Shown here: in pieces, positions 1-5,572 of the stretch
Layout of the letters: every line of letters begins with the position of its first letter
How positions within the stretch are numbered: the stretch's first letter is position 1
Source: Pedobacter sp.
Lineage (GTDB): Bacteria; Bacteroidota; Bacteroidia; Sphingobacteriales; Sphingobacteriaceae
Direction: 5' to 3'
Assembly (NCBI GenBank): GCA_028287885.1
Contig: JAQBOT010000204.1
Coordinates: 1 to 5,572 of the forward strand
Length of the DNA: 5,572 bases
Notes under the pieces: generated by a model
Told to the model about the DNA's origin: nothing
The model's input: only the letters and a program-made list of their open reading frames with translations
The model's database searches: none
Program-made: the position numbers and the translations under genes

Positions 1-215
1 GTCTTAAGGAAATAGCCTGGACGCAGTCTCACGTCGTTAGGGCGCCTTTAAGTAATATAATGGCAATTGCTGAATTGCTATCCTCTGGAGTAGATGATGG
101 GGAGACGCAAGATCAGCTTCTTACCCATTTATCGAAGGCTGCGGTGGAACTCGACGCTATTGTTAAAGACATTGTAAGAAAAACGGAAGTAATAAATAGT
201 TTCAAAGAAGAATAA
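1..215 (+). CDS. 3' end of a PAS/histidine-kinase-like sensor ending in a DHp domain (partial)
   Basis: Reading from base 3, an open frame of 70 codons runs to a TAA at 213-215, and the 5' part lies outside the window. The visible peptide begins LKEIAWTQSHVVRAPLSNIM, an H-box-like first helix with the phospho-accepting His in QSHVVRAPL. It continues into a second helix ending ELDAIVKDIVRKTEVINS, the usual pattern of a HisKA dimerisation hairpin. The protein stops 14 residues later, so no N, G1, F or G2 box of an HATPase domain follows. From memory, Bacteroidetes have multi-PAS proteins that end in this way, with the variant HVVRAPL in place of HELRTPL, so the ending is probably natural and not a truncation. 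The N-terminal part, probably PAS domains, is inferred. It converges with the next gene, leaving 15 bases between stop codons and no clear terminator hairpin. Confidence 0.75.
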   Translation, partial: LKEIAWTQSHVVRAPLSNIMAIAELLSSGVDDGETQDQLLTHLSKAAVELDAIVKDIVRKTEVINSFKEE

Positions 216-230
216 TCTGAGGTTTTTTGA

Positions 231-1385
231 TTAGTCAATGGGTATAGTAAACCAAAACGTAGAACCTTCGCCGATCTTGCTTTTTACTCCAATCTTGCCG
301 CCATGCTGTTCAATAATTTGTGATGAAATAAACAACCCAAGGCCCAGGCCTGAATTGTTGCTTTCTGCCTTGTTTACTCTGTAATACCGCTTAAATAAGT
401 GAGGCAGATTGTCGGGTGAAATCCCATTTCCTTTGTCCGTGACAGAAAGTTCAGCATTGTTCCCGACCTTTTTTACATTCACCAAAATCTCGTTTGTATT
501 TGGTGAATACTTTACCGCATTATTTACCAAGTTCACGATAACCTGGTCTATTTTCAACATGTCCGCATATACCTCTAACGACGGGTCGCCTGTAAACTTT
601 AAATAATATGTTCCTACTAGCTGAAGATGCGTGCAGCAGTTGTCAACGATATCCGAAAGAATAAAGCTGCTCTTATTCAAAGGAAGCTCGCCCTGTTCAA
701 GTTTTGAAAAATTCAGCAGATCACCTACCAGGTGACCCAGTTTAGTGGTAAACGCTTCTGCTTCTTTAGCTAGTTTTATAAATTTATCATTAACGTCAAA
801 GTCGGGTTTAAGCATGCGATTCATCATCTGAAGTCGAATCTGCAGGCTTGTTATCGGAGTCTTTAATTCATGGCTTGCAATATTAAGAAACTCCTCCTTC
901 TGCTTTCGCAACTGATGTTTTTCCGTACAATCCTCTATAATGGTGTAGCCAAAGTCTTGTCCATTATCTTGGAATAGTATCGATGAAACTTGTACCCAAA
1001 TAATAGATTTGTCCTTTTTCAGAAGACAGGTTTCTAACCCAAAAGAGGACCTGCTTTTTTGCCATAACTCTTGTTGCAGCGTTTGCCAATCGGGCTGGAA
1101 TTCCTTCGGCGTATGGTCGGTGATGCGAGTTCCAATAAGTTCCTCTTTGGAATAGCCCATTAGGTCTACCATAGCCTGGTTAACCATCACTATTTTAAGA
1201 TCACTGGAGATGATTTTGTTTGCAAGCATTGAAGTTTCAAATACTGTTCTAAACCGAATTTGGGTATCCTGGTAGTCCAATTCGTCTTCCAGATCTCCTT
1301 GAAGAACATTTCTTTGGGATTTTAGTATTTGGTTCTCTTTTTTTAATGCTTCAATCTCAATTTGGAGAGCCTTAATATTGTTCAT
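231..1385 (-). CDS. Cytoplasmic PAS-domain sensor histidine kinase
   Basis: This 384-residue protein should autophosphorylate on histidine and pass the phosphate to a response regulator. Residues 1-35 are charged and heptad-like, probably a coiled coil. Residues about 42-155 form a PAS domain, with VFETSMLANKII at its start, VNQAMVDLMGYSKEELIG in the middle and the PAC-like end IIEDCTEKHQL. The HisKA domain follows, with H-box FLNIASHELKTPITS and phospho-acceptor His172. The HATPase domain has N-box QVIVNLVNNAVKYSP (Asn289 region), G1 DKGNGIS (Asp317), F-box LFKRYYR and G2 GLGLGLFIS (346 onward), so all catalytic boxes are intact. There is no signal peptide or membrane segment, so the signal is presumably sensed inside the cell. 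The ATG at 1385 is chosen because it precedes the coiled coil directly; no Shine-Dalgarno is visible, as is usual in Bacteroidetes. No response regulator lies next to it, so it is an orphan in this window and its partner is unknown. Confidence 0.95.
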   Translation of the reverse strand: MNNIKALQIEIEALKKENQILKSQRNVLQGDLEDELDYQDTQIRFRTVFETSMLANKIISSDLKIVMVNQAMVDLMGYSKEELIGTRITDHTPKEFQPDWQTLQQELWQKSRSSFGLETCLLKKDKSIIWVQVSSILFQDNGQDFGYTIIEDCTEKHQLRKQKEEFLNIASHELKTPITSLQIRLQMMNRMLKPDFDVNDKFIKLAKEAEAFTTKLGHLVGDLLNFSKLEQGELPLNKSSFILSDIVDNCCTHLQLVGTYYLKFTGDPSLEVYADMLKIDQVIVNLVNNAVKYSPNTNEILVNVKKVGNNAELSVTDKGNGISPDNLPHLFKRYYRVNKAESNNSGLGLGLFISSQIIEQHGGKIGVKSKIGEGSTFWFTIPID

Positions 1386-2187
1386 GAAAATATAAATGGT
1401 TATAAAATGCCTTCTACCACCATGAGCTAAGTTCGTGCCATCAAATTGTTAAGATGGGAATAACTCATCTTCAGCACTGTGGAACTAGGTGAATAAAATT
1501 GATGCCTATGGATATTAATTGCTCAAATTACGATATGAAGAAGAGAATTTTTCCTGCCACAACTTTCCGTCTATGTCTTAGTTTTATTTTGTTTGGGCAA
1601 ATAAAAACCTCCATCGAAGAAGATCGAGAATTGGATCCTGCCTCAGCCACAATAGGCTCCGGTAAAATCATGTTTAGCGACAAATCGAAGTCTTTTAAAA
1701 GGGTAAAACAGCCGCTTTTTTAACCAATTATGCACTGACTAACACAAGTTGTCTTTAAATAACTGTTCTCCTGGACAATACACTTACAAGCTACTTACGT
1801 CAGTGAGCACCCGCTCTAAGTTTCCATTAGATTGTTTTAACTCCGGAGTCATGCTGCTAGGTAATGTTCTTAATTGCGTCATCCTGGGAGGGCTGTATAT
1901 TTATGCCAAACAAAAGCTGTTAAGGCCCTTGGGTACAAGTAGGTTATCGGTGGGATTACACACCGGAACATGTCGTCAACACGGCCGGCGGCATAACAAT
2001 GGACAGCTTGGATTTTCAGAGGAATTTTAGTCGTAGAAATGGAGGCAACACATGGACCAGTGGCATTGCAAGCCAACCCTAAAGCAGTTAAGTTCCTTGA
2101 GCGCGCTTAATTTCAAGAGCATTGCAGATTTAAACGATGACATTACAGAAAACGAATTAGCTCAATGCTATTGATTATATTCGGCCT
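1386..2187. other. Long gap with no supported gene, possibly containing decayed coding DNA
   Basis: These 800 bases separate two divergent genes, the histidine kinase and the beta-lactamase, so promoters for both should lie here. I could not identify a gene on either strand. At 1535-1723 (+) there is a 62-codon frame starting MKKRIFPATTFRLCLSFILF, which superficially resembles a signal peptide but continues with a low-identity, charged tail. From 1749 to 2174 four short plus-strand frames overlap in a staggered way: 1749-2030, 1924-2082, 1997-2110 and 2052-2174. Two of them contain protein-like stretches, YTPEHVVNTAGGI and GILVVEMEATHGPVALQANP, that are not in the same frame. This is what a frameshifted pseudogene would look like, but random AT-moderate DNA can give the same picture. 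No strong terminator, RNA gene or repeat was seen. Confidence 0.5.
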
Positions 2188-3060
2188 ATGCTGCAACGTT
2201 ACCCAAAAATATTTAAACTCTCCATTGCCTTTGTAATTATCGGTCTACTTGCCTCCGCGCAAACCCCAATTCCAAACACACCTGCAGCGTGGTCACAACC
2301 TTATCAGCCCTTTAGAATTGCAGGCAACTTATATTATGTAGGAACGGTTGACCTGGCATGCTATCTAATCACTACGCCACAAGGGAATATACTCATAAAC
2401 ACGGGCCTTGCAACCTCGGATAAAATGATAAAATCAAACATCAAAGCGCTGGGCTTTAGGTTTGAAGATACTAAGATCCTATTAACAACACAGGCACATC
2501 ACGATCATTTGGGTGCTATGGCAGCCATTAAAAAAGCAACAGGTGCACAGATGATGGTAGACGAGGCAGATGCTGCTGTCATGAGAGATGGAGGTAGGTC
2601 CGACTATGCTTTAGGTGGAAAAAGCAACAATTTTGATGCAATTCAGGCAGACCGTATGTTACATGATGGAGACATCATCAAATTAGGAAATACGAGCTTG
2701 TTGATGTTGCACCATCCCGGTCATACCAAAGGATGCTGTAGTTTTCTCTTTGATGTAAAAGACGAACACCACTCATATCGTGTTCTTATCGCCAATATGC
2801 CCTCAATTGTTACAGAAAAAAAGTTTTCTGAAATAGCTGAATACCCCGGGATAGTTCAGGATTATACGCAGACGTTTAAGTCCCTAAAGAGTTTGACTTT
2901 CGACATTTGGCTTTCCTCTCATGCAAGTCAGTTCGACTTACAAGCGAAACACAAGCCGGGCGGTGCATACAAACCTGATACCTTTAGGGATCGAAAGGGC
3001 TATGATGAAATCCTTGATAATTTACAGAAGCAATTTTCCAAGAAGCTGGTTATTGAATAA
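2188..3060 (+). CDS. GOB-like subclass B3 metallo-beta-lactamase
   Basis: This 290-residue periplasmic zinc hydrolase should open beta-lactam rings, including carbapenems if it behaves like GOB enzymes. Residues 1-24 are a signal peptide (basic start, hydrophobic core SIAFVIIGLLASA, cleavage probably before Gln25). The mature part begins with the B3 hallmark PFRIAGNLYYVGT (41-53). The metal motif is QAHHDHLG (102-109), so Gln102 occupies standard position 116 and His104, Asp106 and His107 occupy 118, 120 and 121. His179 in HHPGHTKG matches 196 and His245 in SSHASQFD matches 263. Met204 in LIANMPSIV sits at position 221, where most B3 enzymes have Ser. From memory, Gln116 and Met221 together are typical of GOB, and ANMPS, EKKFSE and SHASQFDL also match GOB closely. 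Length is normal for the family. No Shine-Dalgarno, LysR/AmpR-type regulator or mobile element is adjacent. The start is fixed by the signal peptide. Antibiotic spectrum is inferred, not shown. Confidence 0.95.
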   Translation: MLQRYPKIFKLSIAFVIIGLLASAQTPIPNTPAAWSQPYQPFRIAGNLYYVGTVDLACYLITTPQGNILINTGLATSDKMIKSNIKALGFRFEDTKILLTTQAHHDHLGAMAAIKKATGAQMMVDEADAAVMRDGGRSDYALGGKSNNFDAIQADRMLHDGDIIKLGNTSLLMLHHPGHTKGCCSFLFDVKDEHHSYRVLIANMPSIVTEKKFSEIAEYPGIVQDYTQTFKSLKSLTFDIWLSSHASQFDLQAKHKPGGAYKPDTFRDRKGYDEILDNLQKQFSKKLVIE

Positions 3061-3125
3061 TAGACAGCTATAATCCTCGGGTTTACAAACACCAAACACT
3101 TCCATAATGAAATAAATATATTCAA

Positions 3126-3701
3126 ATGAACATTCTTAAATCAGATCGACCAGCATTAATCCTAATAGACATCCAAAAGGCCTTTGACAATTTGGCGTAC
3201 TGGGGTGGAGAAAGAAACAATCCTGAAGCTGAAGCGAAAGCGGGCGAACTACTACAACTTTGGCGTGAGAATAAACTCCCCATTTTTCATATCAAGCATT
3301 GTTCTTCAGACTTGAATTCTCCGCTTAACGCGATAAGTCCAGGGAATGAGTTTAATGATTTTGTAAAACCAATGGATGGTGAGCCTGTCATTAAAAAGAA
3401 TGTAAACAGTGCTTTCATCGGTACCGATTTAAAGGAACGGCTTGATAAGGAAAACATCAATACGCTTGTAATCGTCGGACTTACAACCGATCATTGTGTC
3501 TCTACAACCACTAGGATGTCCGGTAATCTTGGCTATGATACCTATGTTGTTTCAGACGCAACCGCAACTTTTAACAAAAAAGGAGTTGATGGACAATCTT
3601 ACTCCGCAAAACTAATACATGAAACCGCTTTGGCAAGCCTAAATGAAGAGTTTGCAACCATTATAACCAGCGATTTCCTAAAACAAAACATTAAGGCCTA
3701 A
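3126..3701 (+). CDS. Isochorismatase-family cysteine hydrolase
   Basis: This 191-residue soluble protein has the alpha/beta fold of isochorismatase-like hydrolases, which cleave amide or vinyl-ether bonds in small molecules such as nicotinamide, ureidoacrylate or isochorismate. The catalytic triad is readable. Asp15 lies in PALILIDIQKAF, the Lys in VIKKNVNSAF is probably Lys91, and Cys124 is in VGLTTDHCVSTTTR. The TDHCVSTT context with the downstream GYDTYVVSDATATF is standard for the family. Length is typical of a stand-alone enzyme, with no signal peptide and no ArCP domain, so it is not an enterobactin-type EntB. The substrate cannot be assigned; the motifs fit the broad YcaC/RutB-like uncharacterised group better than nicotinamidase, whose metal-binding DxHxxxxxxH motif I do not see. 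It follows the beta-lactamase by 65 bases with no evident terminator, so co-transcription is possible but a functional link is not shown. Confidence 0.9.
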   Translation: MNILKSDRPALILIDIQKAFDNLAYWGGERNNPEAEAKAGELLQLWRENKLPIFHIKHCSSDLNSPLNAISPGNEFNDFVKPMDGEPVIKKNVNSAFIGTDLKERLDKENINTLVIVGLTTDHCVSTTTRMSGNLGYDTYVVSDATATFNKKGVDGQSYSAKLIHETALASLNEEFATIITSDFLKQNIKA

Positions 3702-3760
3702 AGAAGAAGCGGAACTATAATTTAGCTGTCATATACAAACTACGTTCGTTTATAATGTTT

Positions 3761-4336
3761 CTATTTCTTTGACGCGATAACAATTCCCGTTGCCCAACAC
3801 TGCCTTGTCAAATTTAAATCTGTGCGGTTATCAAGCGCTTTAAGAAGCTTTAACGCTTTTTCCTGATGTCCTTCCGGCCAATTTGATTGCGGGAGCATAT
3901 CGTCTATTATGTACAGGCCACCAGGATTAAGCATCTCTAATGTTTCCTCTAGCATCAGGTATTTTCCATGCCAGGTATCGGCAAAAATAAAATCAAACGC
4001 CAGGTCTCTGTTCTCTACAATCCATTCACCTGCATCTTTATTGACTAGAGTAAGCCGGCTGTCGATTAGATATTGTTTCGCAATTGCCAGAAACACAGGA
4101 TCATTGTCAATAGAAGTTAGTGAAGCGCCATCGTCCATACCTTCTAATATCCAAGCCGTAGACAGTCCGGTACCGGTGCCTAACTCTAACAATCTTCCTC
4201 CTGGCTTTGCAGAAGCCAAGGTCCTTAACAACGAACATGTCTTTGGATCAGATGACATTGTAAAGCCAGATTGTTTTGTAGCTTCATCAATATCTAAATA
4301 GTTTTTAGGATAGTTTTTGATTATTTCGTCTGTCAT
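3761..4336 (-). CDS. SAM-dependent O-methyltransferase-like protein
   Basis: This cytoplasmic class I methyltransferase should move a methyl group from S-adenosylmethionine to a small-molecule or protein acceptor that cannot be named. From the chosen ATG (191 residues), motif I is LLELGTGTGLST (49-60). The ribose-binding acid is Asp77 in SLTSIDNDP, motif II-like FIFADTWHGKY has Asp120, and GGLYIIDDML (139-148) is the strand and metal-region segment seen in O-methyltransferase family 3 proteins of the CCoAOMT/COMT type. Two acidic residues, Asp145 and Asp146, could help bind a divalent metal as in that family. The frame extends six codons upstream to a TTG at 4354, but the ATG at 4336 is preferred because it is a standard start and the extension adds nothing conserved. 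It lies 79 bases downstream of the CPBP protease on the same strand, so it may share its transcript, and it converges with the isochorismatase gene, leaving 59 bases between the stops. Confidence 0.88.
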   Translation of the reverse strand: MTDEIIKNYPKNYLDIDEATKQSGFTMSSDPKTCSLLRTLASAKPGGRLLELGTGTGLSTAWILEGMDDGASLTSIDNDPVFLAIAKQYLIDSRLTLVNKDAGEWIVENRDLAFDFIFADTWHGKYLMLEETLEMLNPGGLYIIDDMLPQSNWPEGHQEKALKLLKALDNRTDLNLTRQCWATGIVIASKK

Positions 4337-4415
4337 CGTTATGGGTGTCAGCAACTCTGTAAAATAACAATTGTTGTGGGTAAGAGATTAATCGCAATAT
4401 TTCTTTTGATCAACC

Positions 4416-5330
4416 TTAAGAATGAGCTACTGCCAGCTTTTCTTTGTTTGTCTTCCAGAAGGGTTTCATAATCTTTCCTTCTCTGTGGCTCAATACTAAA
4501 AGTACAATTGTCGCTACTAAACAAAACGTTGTTGCTTGAATTGAACCTTCAGGTCCAAACTGCCCCCCAGTAAACCACTCTGCGCCTTCAATTTTGGATG
4601 TTATTAGCGTCTTTGAAATGGTATTCCCAGATACGTTTGCACCGAATATAGTCGATTGCGTAAAGTTCCAGGCAAAGTGGATTGCAATTGGAAACCAAAG
4701 ATTCCTAGTATAGATATAAGCCGCTGCAAGTAATAGTCCTGCCTGAATTGCTAGCCCAATCCCAGCAGTTAAAGAGCTGTGTGGATTTGCAAGATGCATG
4801 GCTCCAAATAAAACAGCAGAAATCAACATTGAAAAATAACTGCCCAACTTTTCTTCTGCAATTCTGAAAATAATTCCTCTCAGTAAAATCTCTTCGAATA
4901 TTGCTGCTGTAAAAGAGGTAATCAGTGCTGGAACGATAAATATAACGGGATTTATTGATACAATTGAATATCCCCCCTTTACAAAAATCACGAGGATTGT
5001 AAGGGATTGTAAAACAGCACCAATGAGAATTCCAACGCCTATATTTTTAATGATGCCACCCGTTGATAGCTCCGAAATGCGCCTTTTCTCATAAAATTTG
5101 TATAAATAGTAGTACGAAATTAATGCAAGTAATGCCACACACACGCCGCTCATTACACGCTGTATTTCTTTATCCAAACTTGTCAATTCGAGTAACTTAT
5201 GGATAACGCTCTGTCCCACTCTAACTGTTAAGATACAGGCAACGAGTCCAACTATTATTCGTGTTAATTGAGAGTTCAAAATTTCCCGACCTGCATTTGT
5301 TTTCATAATAAATTCCGTTTTTAATGGCAT
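4416..5330 (-). CDS. CPBP-family intramembrane glutamic endopeptidase (CAAX-protease-like)
   Basis: This 304-residue polytopic membrane protein belongs to the Abi/CPBP family, related to the eukaryotic CAAX-processing protease Rce1. The three active-site motifs are present. They are FEEILLRGIIF with the Glu pair 146-147 and Arg151, FGAMHLANP with His179, and HFAWNFTQ with His218 and Asn222. About eight hydrophobic segments can be read, roughly at 23-40, 59-79, 94-117, 127-145, 163-180, 190-206, 210-227 and 263-281, ending in a basic cytoplasmic-looking tail. In bacteria such proteins are often of unknown substrate, and some serve in bacteriocin self-immunity or peptide processing; no bacteriocin or prenylated substrate gene is visible here, so the role stays open. 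An internal ATG at residue 9 (5306) is an alternative start, with MKTNAGREIL at the N-terminus; neither start has a Shine-Dalgarno. Length is normal for bacterial members. Confidence 0.93.
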   Translation of the reverse strand: MPLKTEFIMKTNAGREILNSQLTRIIVGLVACILTVRVGQSVIHKLLELTSLDKEIQRVMSGVCVALLALISYYYLYKFYEKRRISELSTGGIIKNIGVGILIGAVLQSLTILVIFVKGGYSIVSINPVIFIVPALITSFTAAIFEEILLRGIIFRIAEEKLGSYFSMLISAVLFGAMHLANPHSSLTAGIGLAIQAGLLLAAAYIYTRNLWFPIAIHFAWNFTQSTIFGANVSGNTISKTLITSKIEGAEWFTGGQFGPEGSIQATTFCLVATIVLLVLSHREGKIMKPFWKTNKEKLAVAHS

Positions 5331-5337
5331 GTTTAAC

Positions 5338-5370
5338 TACTTTCGGATCGAAAGATAAGTTTTACTTTCG
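5338..5370. repeat. Inverted CTTTCG/CGAAAG element plus direct repeat TACTTTCG upstream of the protease gene
   Basis: CTTTCG (5340-5345) and CGAAAG (5349-5354) are exact inverted copies separated by three bases. The octamer TACTTTCG at 5338-5345 recurs exactly at 5363-5370, 25 bases along. The pair sits 8-40 bases upstream of the protease start and overlaps its candidate promoter, a plausible place for an operator. No regulator for it can be named, and chance is not excluded. Confidence 0.35.
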
Positions 5371-5383
5371 AGTTAAATCGCAA
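5350..5383 (-). promoter_or_regulatory. Weak candidate Bacteroidetes promoter for the CPBP protease gene
   Basis: Read on the minus strand, TATCTTTC (5350-5357) matches seven of eight positions of the Bacteroidetes -7 element TAnnTTTG. A TTG at 5381-5383 lies 23 bases upstream of it, slightly longer than the usual 19-21. Transcription would begin close to the gene start, giving a short leader. Spacing and the final base are off consensus, and such elements occur by chance in AT-rich DNA, so this is only a candidate. Confidence 0.2.
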
Positions 5384-5541
5384 CTGATTGGAACAATTCC
5401 GCCAAAAACAAAAAAGCGCCCGGTAATGGAGCGTAGCTTCGCGGAAAATCTAAGTATAACTCATTTTCGAAGAGCCGTTTTAAGAACAATACTGATTGTA
5501 CAATAATGGTTTCTCTCTTTGTTTTCAATAGATACATACGT

Positions 5542-5572
5542 ATGAGCAATTCCCTTAATAAACCAAACTCAA
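5542..5572 (+). CDS. Possible start of a plus-strand gene running off the right edge
   Basis: An ATG at 5542 opens a frame reading MSNSLNKPNS with no stop before the edge. It would be divergent from the protease gene, and the Ser/Asn/Lys-rich opening is a common style for N-termini. Only ten codons are visible and there is no Shine-Dalgarno, so this is a weak call. The start lies inside a perfect 10-base palindrome, CATACGTATG (5535-5544). Confidence 0.2.
   Translation, partial: MSNSLNKPNS

Noticed and set aside
409..606. Plus-strand open frame of 65 codons
   Set aside because: It lies opposite the HATPase-coding part of the histidine kinase and has no family features of its own.
1699..1723. 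Terminator-like AAAACAGCCGCTTTTTT
   Set aside because: The stem is short, A/T-rich and interrupted by a mismatch, and no supported gene ends just before it.
1879..2076. Minus-strand open frame of 65 codons
   Set aside because: No recognisable motif, and it overlaps the plus-strand fragments; treated as chance.
1924..2082. Resemblance of YTPEHVVNTAGGI to the YAPDYVINAGG segment of leucine/phenylalanine dehydrogenases
   Set aside because: Only a few residues match and the following sequence does not continue the family pattern, so no gene name is given.
2176..2183. TATATTCG as a -7 promoter element for the lactamase
   Set aside because: It is only five bases from the start codon and lacks a TTG at the right distance upstream.
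3909..4301. Plus-strand open frame of 130 codons
   Set aside because: It is antisense to the methyltransferase, whose motifs are intact and recognisable; the opposite frame shows no domain.
4366..4375. Palindrome AACAATTGTT between the protease and methyltransferase genes
   Set aside because: Short and AT-rich, readily expected by chance in this base composition.
5324..5506. Plus-strand open frame of 60 codons
   Set aside because: It overlaps the protease start and promoter region and has no protein-like pattern.

Overview
The window looks like chromosomal DNA of a Bacteroidetes bacterium, most likely a Sphingobacteriaceae member close to Pedobacter or Mucilaginibacter. The reasons are moderate-to-low GC, starts with almost no Shine-Dalgarno sequences, a PAS/DHp C-terminus of a type I associate with that group, and a metallo-beta-lactamase closely resembling the GOB enzymes of Elizabethkingia and the B3 enzymes of Pedobacter. 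The taxonomic call is inference from remembered family resemblance, not a database result.

Layout, left to right. (1) The left edge carries the 3' end of a plus-strand gene ending in a histidine-kinase dimerisation helix pair with no ATPase domain after it. (2) Fifteen bases on, a complete cytoplasmic PAS sensor histidine kinase runs the opposite way (231-1385). (3) About 800 bases (1386-2187) hold no gene I can support, only short staggered open stretches that may be decayed coding DNA. (4) A GOB-type subclass B3 metallo-beta-lactamase (2188-3060) is followed 65 bases later, same strand, by an isochorismatase-family cysteine hydrolase (3126-3701). (5) Facing them on the minus strand are a CPBP-family membrane protease (4416-5330) and, downstream of it, a small SAM-dependent O-methyltransferase-like protein (3761-4336). 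(6) The last 240 bases are the upstream region of the protease gene, with short repeats and palindromes, and possibly the first codons of another gene leaving the right edge.

The genes do not form an obvious pathway. The clearest functional statement is beta-lactam hydrolysis: the lactamase has a signal peptide and all expected metal ligands, including the Gln in place of the first His that marks GOB enzymes. No mobile element, integrase, tRNA, CRISPR array or dedicated beta-lactamase regulator is visible nearby, so the lactamase looks like an intrinsic chromosomal gene. I see no convincing evidence for a novel multi-gene system.
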